A DNA stretch of 64,000 nt from JANNSX01 sp046348995 (GCA_046348995.1 JAXMDB010000001.1:186001-250000); one strand, 5' to 3'. Positions 33,477-43,101 are shown, numbered from the stretch's first letter. Numbers and translations: made by a program. The notes: generated by a model not told the origin, from the sequence alone.

Positions 33477-34313
33477 CTACTTGCCGTTGCCGGCGCTGTC
33501 GCGGGCGAACATCTGGTCCATGGTGCGCGCGGGATCCTGGCAATCCGACTCGCCGATGACGCGCGCGGGCACGCCCGCAACCGTCGTGCGCGGGGGCACG
33601 TCCTTGAGCACGACGCTGCCCGCCGCGATGCGCGAGCAGCCGCCGATCGTGATGTTTCCGAGCACCTTGGCGCCAGCGCCGATCATGACGCCGTTGCCGA
33701 TCTTGGGGTGACGGTCGCCGCTCTCCTTGCCGGTGCCGCCGAGCGTCACGCCGTGCAGCATGGACACGTCGTCGCCGACCACCGCGGTTTCGCCGATCAC
33801 GAGCGCATGGCCGTGATCGATGAAGATGCCGCGGCCGATCCGCGCCGCCGGATGTATGTCTATAGAGAAGACACGCGAGCATTGGCTCTGGAGATACAAC
33901 GCGAAGTCGCGCCGGCCGGCCTTCCAGAGCAAATGCGCAAAGCGGTGTGTCTCGAGCGCGTGGAAACCTTTGAAATAGAGCAAGGGCTCGATCAGCCGGT
34001 TGCAAGCGGGATCGCGATCGACGACGGCGAGGAGGTCGGCGCGAAAGTAGGCACCGAGCTCGGGCTCGGCGTCGAGCAGCTCGTCGAAAATATCGTAGAG
34101 CAGACCGGCGTCGACGTCCGGATGCGTCAGCCGCTGCGAGAGCCGGTGGCAGATGCTCTCTTCGAGCGCGTTGTGGTGGAGGATGGTCGCGTAGATGAAA
34201 CCACCGAGCGCCGGCTCGCGGGTGATGGCCGCGGCAGCCTCCTCGCGAACGCGCGTCCAGACCGGATCGCACCGGTCGATGCCTTCGACGACCGCTTTGG
34301 TGATGCTCGCCAT
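33477..34313 (-). CDS. cysE: Serine O-acetyltransferase
   Basis: A 278-residue enzyme that acetylates serine with acetyl-CoA, the first step of cysteine synthesis. The helical SAT N-terminal domain covers about residues 8-135 (ILHHNALEESICHRL), followed by the left-handed beta-helix: DIHPAARIGRGIFIDHGHAL with the catalytic Asp/His pair, HGVTLGGTGKESGDRHPKIG and GVPARVIG. The C-terminal tail ends in NGK, not the isoleucine typical of CysE that docks into the CysK active site, so complex formation may differ. The length is normal. Confidence 0.95.
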   Translation of the reverse strand: MASITKAVVEGIDRCDPVWTRVREEAAAAITREPALGGFIYATILHHNALEESICHRLSQRLTHPDVDAGLLYDIFDELLDAEPELGAYFRADLLAVVDRDPACNRLIEPLLYFKGFHALETHRFAHLLWKAGRRDFALYLQSQCSRVFSIDIHPAARIGRGIFIDHGHALVIGETAVVGDDVSMLHGVTLGGTGKESGDRHPKIGNGVMIGAGAKVLGNITIGGCSRIAAGSVVLKDVPPRTTVAGVPARVIGESDCQDPARTMDQMFARDSAGNGK

Positions 34314-34433
34314 GCCCTAGCTCCTTGATCGAACCGCTCTTCTAGCACGGCTGGTGGTTAAGAATAATCAACGTCTCGTTGTCGGACCTGTAACGTAGCG
34401 TTATGCCAGCCCGGTGACGGGATCATCCAAGTC

Positions 34434-35204
34434 TCATGCCAAAGGGTGGCTGCGGAAAAACGCGAGAACCGCGTCCTTGTAGCTCCGGTCGCCCACCGCC
34501 TTCATATGGTCGCGCCCTTCGATAACGAAAGCCTCGGCACCGTGGATCAGTTGAGCAAGCTCCGCCGCCGGCCCGCCGATCACATCCTCGCTGCCGACGG
34601 CGACCAGCACCGGCGCCTTCAATTGAGCGAGCGACTCGGCCGAAATCTTGTCTCGCGAGGCCAGGATGCAGGCGGCCAACGCTTTGAGATCGCTTCGGGT
34701 TTGCTCGGCGAAGGCGCGAAAGGAGCGGGCGGTCTCGTTCGTCACGTCGTCGATCGACGGGGCGAGCAAGGCGGCCGAGATGGGGCGTGCGCCGCCGACC
34801 CCCCGCACCATGTTGATGCCCAAGCCGCCGAAGACCGCCGTTGCGACCCGGTCCGGGTGGGCGAGCGTCAGGAACGCCGTGATGCGCGCCCCCATCGAGT
34901 AGCCCATGACGTGGGCCTTGGGTATGCCGAGATGGTCCAGCAGGCGGCGCGCGTCCTCGGCCATCAGAGGTGCGCCATAGAGGTCGCTGTCGTGCGGCTT
35001 GGCGCTGTCGCCGTGGCCGCGATTGTCGATCGCGACGACGCGGTATCCGGCGCGTGTCAGCGTCTTCACCCAGCTGGTGTCGGCCCAGTTGACCTTGGCG
35101 TTCGAGGCGAAGCCGTGGATCAGCAGGATGGGCTCGCCTGGTGCCCCCTCCGCCGGCTCGTCGAGATACGCGATGGCGAGGCCATCGGAGTCGAAAACCG
35201 GCAT
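34434..35204 (-). CDS. Alpha/beta hydrolase
   Basis: A 256-residue alpha/beta-hydrolase-fold enzyme. Visible are the oxyanion strand LLIHGFASN, the nucleophile elbow GYSMGAR (Ser about residue 103), the acid region VAVGSEDVIGG and the histidine in IEGRDHMKAV. The ATG at 35204 follows GGAGCG; an earlier in-frame start has no ribosome site. It is divergent from the zf-CHCC gene. The substrate is not predictable; esterase, haloperoxidase-like or enol-lactonase activity are all possible. Confidence 0.85.
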   Translation of the reverse strand: MPVFDSDGLAIAYLDEPAEGAPGEPILLIHGFASNAKVNWADTSWVKTLTRAGYRVVAIDNRGHGDSAKPHDSDLYGAPLMAEDARRLLDHLGIPKAHVMGYSMGARITAFLTLAHPDRVATAVFGGLGINMVRGVGGARPISAALLAPSIDDVTNETARSFRAFAEQTRSDLKALAACILASRDKISAESLAQLKAPVLVAVGSEDVIGGPAAELAQLIHGAEAFVIEGRDHMKAVGDRSYKDAVLAFFRSHPLA

Positions 35205-35317
35205 GGGCGCTCCGCGCGGAACGGCTGACCGGATGCCGCGCCCTAAGGGCGCTACCAACGATCGGCCAAAGCAGCTATATCGGCCGGCAGGGAGACAGGT
35301 TCCTAGAGGAAGTCAAG

Positions 35318-35569
35318 ATGGCCCAGCATGCCGTGCCGCATCTCGCCAACGACCAGGGCGTCCAGCAGATTTCCGTCGGTGTGCGGGAGCTCAACTGCAT
35401 GGGTGCGCGCGCGCCGTTCGACCATCCCCACGTCTATCTCGACATGGGGCGCGACACGCAGATCATCTGCCCTTATTGCTCGACCCTCTACGTCTACCGG
35501 CCCGAGCTCGGCGAGCTGGAGACGGATCCCGCAGGCTGCATCGATACAACCACGGAGAAGGCCGCCTGA
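35318..35569 (+). CDS. zf-CHCC zinc-finger protein (NDUFS6-like)
   Basis: An 83-residue protein with the zf-CHCC pattern: Cys in LNCMGA, His in DHPHVYL, and the C-x2-C pair ICPYCSTLYVY. The alphaproteobacterial family resembles the zinc-binding end of the mitochondrial complex I subunit NDUFS6. ATG 35318 follows AGAGGA. Its stop codon overlaps the region where the downstream monooxygenase must start, so the two are probably translationally linked. Confidence 0.88.
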   Translation: MAQHAVPHLANDQGVQQISVGVRELNCMGARAPFDHPHVYLDMGRDTQIICPYCSTLYVYRPELGELETDPAGCIDTTTEKAA

Positions 35570-35589
35570 CGACCGACGTTTCCGAGCCG

Positions 35590-36777
35590 TTGCTGATCGC
35601 CGGAGCTGGCATCTGCGGCTTGGCGACAGCGCTCGCGGCCGCGCGTGCCGGGCGGCGTGTGAAGCTGCTCGAAAGCCGCCCCGCCTTCTACGAGACCGGT
35701 GCGGGTCTCCAACTCGGGCCGCATGCCGTGAAGGTTCTGCAGGCGCTCGGTCTTGCCGACGCGCTCGCCAACCAAGCGTTCGCGCCGCCGTCGATCCGTG
35801 TGATGGCGGGGCGCCGCACTCAGCCGGTCGCGGAGATCCCGCTGGGCGCGCACGCCCGCAGCCGCTATGGGGCGCCATACTGGTGCCTGCATCGGCAAGA
35901 TCTTCACCGCACGCTCGCACACGCCGTCGGCGCCGAGCCGAGGATCGAGGTTACCTTCGGCTTCCGGGCGCATGCCGTTGCCGAGGAAGGGAAGCGCGTC
36001 CGTATTCACGACCGCACGGGTGGCGATGCAGTGGGAGTTGGGCTCATCGGCGCCGATGGCCTGTGGTCGGCCGTGCGTGATGCGGTGCTGCCCGAAGGCT
36101 CGACCGCGGTCGAAGCGGTGTTCTCGGGGCTGACGGCCTGGCGCGCCGTGCTGCCGATGGAGAAGGTGCCGGGCCCGAAGGTCGAGGGCGTCGAGCTCTG
36201 GATGCTGCCCGAGGCACACGCGGTCCTCTATCCCATCAGCGGCGGCAAGGCCCTCAACCTCATCGTCGTCCTGAGTGAAACCCTGCTCGAGGAGGGGTTC
36301 GATGTGGCCGGCGAGCAGGAGGCGTTGCTTGCCGCGGCGCCCTGGCCGGACCGGCTCGGCACGATCCTCGAGCGAGTGCCAGGCTGGTTGCGCTGGGCGC
36401 TCTACAAGCGCCCCGAGACGGCCCCGTGGACGCGCGGCCGCATTCTGATCGCCGGCGATGCGGCGCATCCCTTGCTGCCGTTCCTCGCCCAGGGAGCGGC
36501 TATGGCGCTCGAGGACGCCTGGGCGATCGGTAGCGCCCTGTCGTCCGGCAGCACCGATTTCGAGGCCCTCTGGCGGGCTGTGGCCGCCCGGCGCCGGCCG
36601 CGGGCCGATCGCGTGGTTAAGGCCTCCGCCCGCAACGCCTGGTCTTTCCACCTGTCCGGACCGCTCGGCCAGGCCCGCGACCTCGCCTTGTCAACCTTGG
36701 GCGGCAAACGTCTCCTTTCCGCCTATGACTGGCTGTATGGCTACAGCGAGGTTGATGCCCCTCGATTCGCATTGTAG
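35590..36777 (+). CDS. FAD-dependent aromatic-ring monooxygenase (UbiH/salicylate hydroxylase-like)
   Basis: A flavoprotein hydroxylase of about 395 residues. The FAD-binding motif LLIAGAGICGLATALAAA is at the very N-terminus; later come the DG-type motif VGLIGADGLWSAVRDAV and the ribose-binding GRILIAGDAAHPLLPFLAQG. There is no suitable ATG. A TTG at 35590 gives MLIAGAGICG; a CTG at 35566, next to a good GGAGAAGG site and overlapping the zinc-finger stop, is an alternative. The aromatic substrate cannot be predicted. A long upstream frame from 34999 is only open by chance through the hydrolase promoter and zinc-finger gene. Confidence 0.8.
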   Translation: MLIAGAGICGLATALAAARAGRRVKLLESRPAFYETGAGLQLGPHAVKVLQALGLADALANQAFAPPSIRVMAGRRTQPVAEIPLGAHARSRYGAPYWCLHRQDLHRTLAHAVGAEPRIEVTFGFRAHAVAEEGKRVRIHDRTGGDAVGVGLIGADGLWSAVRDAVLPEGSTAVEAVFSGLTAWRAVLPMEKVPGPKVEGVELWMLPEAHAVLYPISGGKALNLIVVLSETLLEEGFDVAGEQEALLAAAPWPDRLGTILERVPGWLRWALYKRPETAPWTRGRILIAGDAAHPLLPFLAQGAAMALEDAWAIGSALSSGSTDFEALWRAVAARRRPRADRVVKASARNAWSFHLSGPLGQARDLALSTLGGKRLLSAYDWLYGYSEVDAPRFAL

Positions 36778-36820
36778 ATGCGACTGAAATTAGCCGGGGT
36801 GTCGCGACAGGAGTAGCCTG

Positions 36821-37093
36821 ATGAGCGAGGACGCGCTGGTTGGTCTCAAATTCGAGGTTGGAGGCGGCCTTGGCCGCATGACCGGCCGCATCCTCGGCAA
36901 GGCCGGCGCGCTCTATCTCGTCCAGAAGACCGACAGCGACCACATGGAGCTGCTCGCGCTCGACGACCTGCGCTCGGCGAAATTCTACCCCGATCCGGAG
37001 GTGGCACCCGTCCCCGAGACTCCCGCCACGCCGGAGCGGCGGTCGCGCCTCTCCGAGCACATCCGCCGGACCGTCAATCCGCGGCGCGAGTAG
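36821..37093 (+). CDS. Small hypothetical protein
   Basis: A 90-residue protein I do not recognise. The first 55 residues (LVGLKFEVGGGLGRMTGRILGKAGALYLVQKTDSDHMELLALDDL, shown here only as the start of the fold) read as a small beta-rich domain, and the tail is proline- and arginine-rich. The ATG is preceded by AGGAGTAGCCTG. It lies 43 bp after the monooxygenase gene and 51 bp before manC. Confidence 0.6.
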   Translation: MSEDALVGLKFEVGGGLGRMTGRILGKAGALYLVQKTDSDHMELLALDDLRSAKFYPDPEVAPVPETPATPERRSRLSEHIRRTVNPRRE

Positions 37094-37144
37094 GCAACCC
37101 CCGGGCTTGAGCGGACGGCAAGGCTCCGTCACACTGGCCGCGAG

Positions 37145-38617
37145 ATGAAGACCGCTCCCTCGCCCCTCAAATCCAGCTCCCCCCAGAGCATCACCGTACA
37201 GCCGGTGATCTTGTCCGGAGGCTCCGGCAAGCGCCTGTGGCCGCTGTCGCGTCACGCCTACCCCAAGCAGTTTCTGAAGCTCTTGTCGCCGGTGAGCCTG
37301 TTCCAGGACACGGCGTTGCGGTTGCTGCAGAAGGGCTTCGCTCTGCCGCTCGTCATCGCCAACGAGGAGCATCGCTTCATCGTCGCCGAGCAGCTGCGCG
37401 AGCAGAAGCTCGAGGCCAAGTCGATCCTGCTCGAGCCCGTGTCCCGCAACACGGCGCTGCCCGCGCTCGTCGGCGCCTTGATGGTCGGGCGCGATGGCGG
37501 GGACGACGCGCTCGTGCTGCTCGTCCCCTCCGATCACGCGATCGCCGATCCCTTGGCCTTTCGCGATGCGGTCATGCAGGGCGTCCCGGCAGCGCGGACC
37601 GGAGACATCGTCGTCTTCGGCGTGCCACCTGATCGTCCCCATACCGGCTACGGCTACATCGAGATCGAGGCGGGTGAAGACCGCGTTCGCCGCGTTGCCC
37701 GCTTCGTCGAGAAGCCGGATCGCGCCACGGCGGAGGCGTTCCTAAAGAGCGGCCGGTTCCTGTGGAACGCGGGGATCTTTCTATTCTCCGCAGCGACGAT
37801 CATCGAGGCAGCGGCGCGCGAATGCCCGGACATCCTCAGCGCCGCGCGTGAGGCCTTGGGCGCGGCGCGCGCCGATCTCGACTTCGTGCGGCTCGATCGC
37901 CGCGCGCTCGAAACCTGCCCGGCGATCTCGATCGATTATGCGTTGATCGAGACGGCGCGCAATTTGGCCTGTGTGCCGCTCGACGCCGGCTGGAGCGATT
38001 TGGGCTCCTGGTCCGAGGTCTGGGAGATTTCCGGCAAGGACGAGGCCGGCAATGCGGGCGTCGGCGATGTGCGCTTTCTCGACGCCCGCAATTGCCTCGC
38101 CCATGCCGAGGAGGGCACGCTTGCCGTCGTCGGACTGGAGGATGCTGTCGTCGTCGCCACCCGCGATGCCGTGCTCGTCGCATCACGCGACGAGTCGCAG
38201 CGCGTAAAAGAGATCGTCGAGGCGCTCGAGCGCGAGGGGCGCGAGGAGGCCGTCGCCCATCGGCGTGCGCATCGGCCCTGGGGATGGTACGAGCGGATCG
38301 CGGCGGGCGACCGCTACCAGGTCAAATGCATCATGGTGAAGCCCGGCGCGAGCCTGTCGCTGCAGAGCCATGTCCACCGCTCGGAGCATTGGGTCGTGGT
38401 GTCGGGCACTGTCGCGGTGACGATCGGCGACGAGGTCAGGATGCTCGCCGAGAACCAATCGACCTATGTGCCGGTAGGCGCCCGGCATCGCCTCGCCAAT
38501 CCGGGCATGCGTCCGGCCTTCCTGATCGAGGTGCAATCGGGCGCCTATTTGGGCGAGGACGATATCGTCCGCTTCGAGGACAACTATGGGCGCGCACTCC
38601 CGGCCGCCGAGGCTTGA
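37145..38617 (+). CDS. manC: Mannose-1-phosphate guanylyltransferase/mannose-6-phosphate isomerase
   Basis: A 490-residue bifunctional type II phosphomannose isomerase/GDP-mannose pyrophosphorylase. The nucleotidyltransferase half (about 20-300) begins VILSGGSGKRLWPLSRHAYP and has the FVEKPDR sugar-phosphate loop and WNAGIFLF. The C-terminal cupin isomerase half (about 360-480) has RPWGWYE, HRSEHWVVVSGT and NQSTYVPVGARHRL. It makes GDP-mannose for exopolysaccharide or LPS. No other polysaccharide genes are nearby. Confidence 0.93.
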   Translation: MKTAPSPLKSSSPQSITVQPVILSGGSGKRLWPLSRHAYPKQFLKLLSPVSLFQDTALRLLQKGFALPLVIANEEHRFIVAEQLREQKLEAKSILLEPVSRNTALPALVGALMVGRDGGDDALVLLVPSDHAIADPLAFRDAVMQGVPAARTGDIVVFGVPPDRPHTGYGYIEIEAGEDRVRRVARFVEKPDRATAEAFLKSGRFLWNAGIFLFSAATIIEAAARECPDILSAAREALGAARADLDFVRLDRRALETCPAISIDYALIETARNLACVPLDAGWSDLGSWSEVWEISGKDEAGNAGVGDVRFLDARNCLAHAEEGTLAVVGLEDAVVVATRDAVLVASRDESQRVKEIVEALEREGREEAVAHRRAHRPWGWYERIAAGDRYQVKCIMVKPGASLSLQSHVHRSEHWVVVSGTVAVTIGDEVRMLAENQSTYVPVGARHRLANPGMRPAFLIEVQSGAYLGEDDIVRFEDNYGRALPAAEA

Positions 38618-38663
38618 CCCCGATCAAGCAGAATGCCCTGATGCGCCGTAGAGTAATCGTGGC

Positions 38664-39380
38664 ATGGCCAGCTCCCCCGACATCGTCTTTCGCGCCCGCG
38701 GCCTGACGAAAGTCTATGGCTCCGGTCCGCTCGCCGTGCAGGCGCTGCGTCACGTCGATCTCGATCTCTATCAAGGCGAGGTGGTCGTGCTCCTCGGGCC
38801 GTCGGGGTCTGGCAAGTCGACGCTCCTCAACATCCTGGGCGGCCTCGACCGGCCGACCTCCGGCGAATGCCGCTTCAAGGATCACGAGATCTCGGGTGCG
38901 ACCGACGAGGAGTTGACCCGCTATCGGCGCGAGCACGTCGGCTTCGTGTTCCAGTTCTACAATTTGATCCCATCGCTGACCGCGCTCGAGAATGTCTCGC
39001 TCGTCACCGAAATCTCCTCGCATCCGATGAGACCTGAGGACGCACTCGCGCTCGTCGGTTTGCGGGACCACATGAACCATTTCCCGGCGGAACTCTCCGG
39101 CGGCGAGCAGCAGCGCGTGGCGGTCGCGCGAGCCATCGCCAAGCAACCCGAGGTGCTGCTCTGCGACGAGCCGACGGGAGCGCTCGACAGCAAGACCGGC
39201 GTCAAGGTGCTGGACGCCCTCATCGCCGCCAACGAGCGCCTGGGCACGACCACTGTCGTCATCACCCACAACGCCGCCATTAAGGACATCGCACATCGCG
39301 TCATCTCCTTCCTGGACGGCGGCATCTCCGAGATCACGACGAACACGGCGCGGCTCGCCCCCGCGACGATCTCCTGGTAG
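38664..39380 (+). CDS. MacB/LolD-type ABC transporter ATP-binding protein
   Basis: A 238-residue ATPase. Walker A is GPSGSGKSTLLN, the Q-loop is FVFQFYNLIPSLTALENV (typical of the MacB/LolD/DevA group), the signature is LSGGEQQRVAVARA, Walker B is VLLCDEPTGALD, and the H-loop is VVITHNAA. It is the first gene of a three-gene set with 6-bp gaps: ATPase, FtsX-like permease and membrane-fusion protein. This is the DevBCA/MacAB layout for a type VII-superfamily mechanotransmission exporter. Confidence 0.92.
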   Translation: MASSPDIVFRARGLTKVYGSGPLAVQALRHVDLDLYQGEVVVLLGPSGSGKSTLLNILGGLDRPTSGECRFKDHEISGATDEELTRYRREHVGFVFQFYNLIPSLTALENVSLVTEISSHPMRPEDALALVGLRDHMNHFPAELSGGEQQRVAVARAIAKQPEVLLCDEPTGALDSKTGVKVLDALIAANERLGTTTVVITHNAAIKDIAHRVISFLDGGISEITTNTARLAPATISW

Positions 39381-39386
39381 GGCCAG

Positions 39387-41747
39387 ATGCACGCGCTCGA
39401 CCGCAAGCTCATCCGGGATTTGAGACGCCTCTGGGCGCAGGCGCTGGCCATCGCGCTCGTGATCTCGGCGGGGGTGGCGACACTCCTGCTCGCCGTCGGC
39501 GCCTATCGCTCGCTGGACGAAACGCGGCGCGCCTACTACGAGCGCAACAATTTCGCCGATGTCTTCACGAGCGTGTCGCGGGCGCCGCTTTCGTTGGCCG
39601 GCGAGGCCGCGCTCATTCCGGGCGTGCTCACCGTCGAGCCACGCATCGTCGAGCGCGCCGTGCTCGATCTGGAAGGCGTCGCCACGCCAGCGACAGCGAT
39701 CATCACCTCGCTGCCCGACCGGAGCGCCCAGAAGCTCAATCGCCTCTACCTTCGCGCGGGACGCTTGCCGGAGCCTGAGCGCGACGACGAGGTCGTCGCC
39801 GCGGAGCCCTTTGTGAAAGCGCATAAGCTCATCATCGGTAGCCGGTTCGGCGTCATCCTCAACGGCCGCAAGCGTGACCTCAGAATCGTCGGCATCGCCT
39901 TGAGTCCGGAGTACATCTACGCCATCGGTCCGGGCGATCTCATGCCGGACGACAAACGTTTCGCCGTGCTGTGGATGTCTCAGGCCGCGCTCGAAGCTGC
40001 CTACGACGACAAAGGCGCGTTCAACGATCTGACGCTGAAGCTCGTCGCGGGCGCAAACGAGGCGGATGTGCTCGCGCGGCTCGATGCACTGACCGCGCGC
40101 TACGGCGGTCTCGGCGCAAGCCTGCGCAAGGACAAGACGAGCCACGCCTTCCTCGATGCGGAGCTGAAGCAACTCTATGCCATGGCGCGGATCATTCCGC
40201 CGATCTTCCTGCTGGTCTCGGCCTTCCTCATCAATATGACGCTGACGCGGCTGATCGCGCTCGAGCGCGAGCAGATCGGGCTGCTCAAGGCGCTGGGCTA
40301 CGGGCGCTTGCGCATCGCCTCGCACTATCTGGAATTGGTGCTGCTGATCGCCGTCATTGGCATTCTGATCGGCTATGGGCTCGGGACCTGGTTCGGGCTG
40401 TCTTTGACTCGGCTCTACGCCGAGTTCTTTCACTTCCCCTTCCTCATCTTCACGCGCGATCCCGATCTCTATCTGATCGCCGGCGCGCTTTCGGCGCTCG
40501 CCGCCGCTGCTGGCGCTATCCGGGCGGTGTGGGCCGCCGCCTCGCTCGCCCCTGCCGTCGCGATGCAGCCGCCCGCGCCTGCCCGCTACAAGCCGATGGC
40601 GGTGGAGCGGCTCGGTCTCTTCCGTGAGGCGTCCCAGCTCACGATGATGTCGCTCCGCCATCTCGTGCGCATGCCGGTCCGGACCGCCATGACCGGCCTC
40701 GGTCTCGCGCTCGCCGCCTCGCTGCTGATCGTCTCGCTGTTCTCGATGGACTCGGTCGAGCAGATGATCGACGTGAGCTTCTTCGTGACCCAGCGGCAGG
40801 ACGCGACGATCACGCTGGCAGAGCCGCGCGAGGATCGCGTCATCCAGGACGTCGCGCGGCTTCCGGGCGTGCTGCGCGTCGAGCCGACCCGCGCCGTATC
40901 GGTGGAGCTCAAGCATGGGTCGCGCCATCGCAAGCTCGCGCTGCAGGGCGTGGCGGAAAATCCCGATCTCGTCCGCGTCATCGACCGCTCGCTGCAACCG
41001 GTCGCCATCGCCGGCGGTCTCGTCATCGACGAGCGCGTTGCCGAGCTGCTCGACGCCAAGGCCGGCGATCCAATCGAGATCGTGCCGCTCGAGGGCAGAC
41101 GCCGTGCCGTCACGGTAAAGCTCGCCGGCGTCATCCGCTCCGACTTCGGCCTCTCGGCCTACATGCCGATCACCGAGCTCAACCGCCTCATGGACGAGGG
41201 TCCCATCGTCTCGGCTATGCACATCGCCTACGACAAGGCGCAAGAGCCCGCGCTCTTCGCCGCCATCAAGGCGACGCCGGCGATCGCCTCGATCGCGCTG
41301 CATCGTCTGGCGCTCGCCAAATTCCGCGAGACGCTCGCCCGCAACATCGACACGATGGTCTCCATCTATGTCAGCCTCGCCATCATCGTCGCCTTCGGTG
41401 TGGCCTACAACGCAGCCCGCATCCAGCTCTCCGAGCAGGCGCGCGAGCTTGCGAGTCTGCGCGTGCTCGGCTTCACCCGCGCCGAGGTCGCCCGCGTGCT
41501 GATCGTCGAGCTTGCCGCCGTCACGATCCTCGCCCAGCCGCTCGGCTGGCTGCTCGGATATGCCTTCGGCTGGCTCGTCATCAGCGGCTTTTCCAGCGAC
41601 CTCTACCGCGCGCAACTCGTCATCAACGCCAGCACCTACGCCAAGGCGAGCCTCGTCGTCATCGCCGCCGTCGCCATCGCGGCCGTCATCGTGCGGCTCC
41701 GCATCGACCGCCTCGACCTCATCGCCGTCTTGAAGACCCGGGACTGA
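39387..41747 (+). CDS. FtsX-like ABC transporter permease with two FtsX domains
   Basis: A 786-residue inner-membrane protein. A first span (about 16-36) precedes a large periplasmic domain (about 45-260), then an FtsX core near 265-400 (PIFLLVSAFLINMTLTRLIALEREQIGLLKALGY). A second cycle has a span near 430-450, a periplasmic part and a C-terminal FtsX core near 660-780 (VAYNAARIQLSEQARELASLRVLGFTR). This eight-plus-span duplicated form is like the YknZ/LolCE-type long permeases. It should work with the ATPase upstream and adaptor downstream. Confidence 0.9.
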   Translation: MHALDRKLIRDLRRLWAQALAIALVISAGVATLLLAVGAYRSLDETRRAYYERNNFADVFTSVSRAPLSLAGEAALIPGVLTVEPRIVERAVLDLEGVATPATAIITSLPDRSAQKLNRLYLRAGRLPEPERDDEVVAAEPFVKAHKLIIGSRFGVILNGRKRDLRIVGIALSPEYIYAIGPGDLMPDDKRFAVLWMSQAALEAAYDDKGAFNDLTLKLVAGANEADVLARLDALTARYGGLGASLRKDKTSHAFLDAELKQLYAMARIIPPIFLLVSAFLINMTLTRLIALEREQIGLLKALGYGRLRIASHYLELVLLIAVIGILIGYGLGTWFGLSLTRLYAEFFHFPFLIFTRDPDLYLIAGALSALAAAAGAIRAVWAAASLAPAVAMQPPAPARYKPMAVERLGLFREASQLTMMSLRHLVRMPVRTAMTGLGLALAASLLIVSLFSMDSVEQMIDVSFFVTQRQDATITLAEPREDRVIQDVARLPGVLRVEPTRAVSVELKHGSRHRKLALQGVAENPDLVRVIDRSLQPVAIAGGLVIDERVAELLDAKAGDPIEIVPLEGRRRAVTVKLAGVIRSDFGLSAYMPITELNRLMDEGPIVSAMHIAYDKAQEPALFAAIKATPAIASIALHRLALAKFRETLARNIDTMVSIYVSLAIIVAFGVAYNAARIQLSEQARELASLRVLGFTRAEVARVLIVELAAVTILAQPLGWLLGYAFGWLVISGFSSDLYRAQLVINASTYAKASLVVIAAVAIAAVIVRLRIDRLDLIAVLKTRD

Positions 41748-41753
41748 CCCACC

Positions 41754-42950
41754 ATGCCCACGCTCAATCGCAGGATCCTCCTCTGGCTCGCCGGCCTCGT
41801 GCTCGTGGGTGGCTTCGTCCTGGCGCTGTGGCCGAAGCCCGTGCCGGTCGACCTCGCCCAAATCACCACGGGCCCGATGGCCGTCACCATCGACGAGGAG
41901 GGCAAGACCCGCATCAAGGACATCTTCACGGTCTCGGCGCCCGTCTCCGGCCACATGCTGCGCCCGAGCGTGAAAGCCGGCGACCCGGTCGAGGCCGGCA
42001 AGACCCAGCTCGCCGCCATCGAGCCGAGCGTGCCGCCCTTCCTCGATGCCCGCACGCGCTCCGAGCTGGAAGCGAGCCTCAAGGCCTCGGAAGCCGCCGT
42101 CACGCTCGCAGAAGCCAATCTCGAGACCGCGCAATCCGAGCTCGCCTTCGCCGAGGACGAGCTCACCCGCGCCCGGCGTCTCGCCCGCTCGGGCACCATC
42201 CCCGACCGCCAGCTCGATGCGACCGAGCACAAGGCGATCGCCGCCCGCTCGGCCAAAAGCGCGGCCATCGCGAACGTCGAGATGCGCCGCCGCGAGCGCG
42301 ACGCGCTTGTCGCCCGCCTCGGCACGAGCGCGGCATCCGACCCGACCGCCGGCTGCTGCGTCACCGTCACGGCGCCAGCCTCCGGCCGCGTGCTCGCGGT
42401 GCTCGCCGACAGCGCCCGCGACATCGCCGCCGGCACGCCCATCCTCGAGATCGGCGACCCGGCCAATCTCGAGATCGTCGTCGAGCTGCTCTCGACGGAT
42501 GCCGTGCAGGTGGCCGAAGGCGCCTCCGTCGAGATCGTCGCCTGGGGAGGCGCCGGATCACTCACCGGCGTGCTCCGCCGCATCGAGCCTGCGGGCTTCA
42601 CGAAGGTGTCCGCGCTCGGCATCGAGGAGCAGCGCGTGCGCGTCCTCATCGACTTGACGAGCCCGCCCGCAACCTACGCCCGGCTCGGCCACGACTTCCG
42701 CGTGTTCGTCCACATCGCCTCCTGGTCGAGCGGCAGCGCTCTGCGCGTGCCGATCGCCGCGCTCTTCCGCTCGGGCGCCGACTGGGCCGTCTACCGCTAT
42801 GAGGCCGGCAAGGCCCGCGTGGCGCCGGTGACCATCGGCCACCGCAACGACGAGGTGGCGGAGGTGCTGGACGGCCTCTCGGCCGGCGACCGCGTCCTCC
42901 TCTATCCGAGCGACCTCGTCGCCGACGGCGCGAAGGTGACGGAGCGGTAG
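41754..42950 (+). CDS. HlyD/MacA-like membrane-fusion (periplasmic adaptor) protein
   Basis: A 398-residue adaptor. It has an N-terminal anchor (about 8-25, LLWLAGLVLVGGFVLALW), a lipoyl/barrel-sandwich half (VSAPVSGHMLRPSVKAGDPV), a helical hairpin rich in Ala/Glu (about 95-180), a second lipoyl half (VTAPASGRVLAVL) and beta-barrel plus membrane-proximal domains. A CC pair (GCCVTV) lies at the hairpin end. It should connect the permease to an outer-membrane channel, which is not encoded here. The cargo is unknown. Confidence 0.9.
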   Translation: MPTLNRRILLWLAGLVLVGGFVLALWPKPVPVDLAQITTGPMAVTIDEEGKTRIKDIFTVSAPVSGHMLRPSVKAGDPVEAGKTQLAAIEPSVPPFLDARTRSELEASLKASEAAVTLAEANLETAQSELAFAEDELTRARRLARSGTIPDRQLDATEHKAIAARSAKSAAIANVEMRRRERDALVARLGTSAASDPTAGCCVTVTAPASGRVLAVLADSARDIAAGTPILEIGDPANLEIVVELLSTDAVQVAEGASVEIVAWGGAGSLTGVLRRIEPAGFTKVSALGIEEQRVRVLIDLTSPPATYARLGHDFRVFVHIASWSSGSALRVPIAALFRSGADWAVYRYEAGKARVAPVTIGHRNDEVAEVLDGLSAGDRVLLYPSDLVADGAKVTER

Positions 42951-43101
42951 AGCCCGTTCAGGCGACGTGGCCCCCGGGTCGCCGTGAAAGCGTGCTCGAA
43001 ACCAAAAACCGCGATCGGCCGTTGGGGGTTGGCCAGCCGGGCCGATACACCCCTGCTTCCGCCGCCCCACGCCCGCATCGAGCCTTCACCCCGCGCCCCG
43101 C

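Noticed and set aside
34999..36777. 592-codon reading of the monooxygenase
   Set aside because: The extra N-terminal part crosses the hydrolase promoter and the zinc-finger gene in another frame; the FAD motif belongs at the N-terminus.
38436..42230. 1264-codon open frame on the minus strand
   Set aside because: It lies opposite the well-supported manC end and three-gene exporter. Its translation is rich in Arg, Asp, Glu and His without any domain, the usual mirror frame of a high-GC gene.
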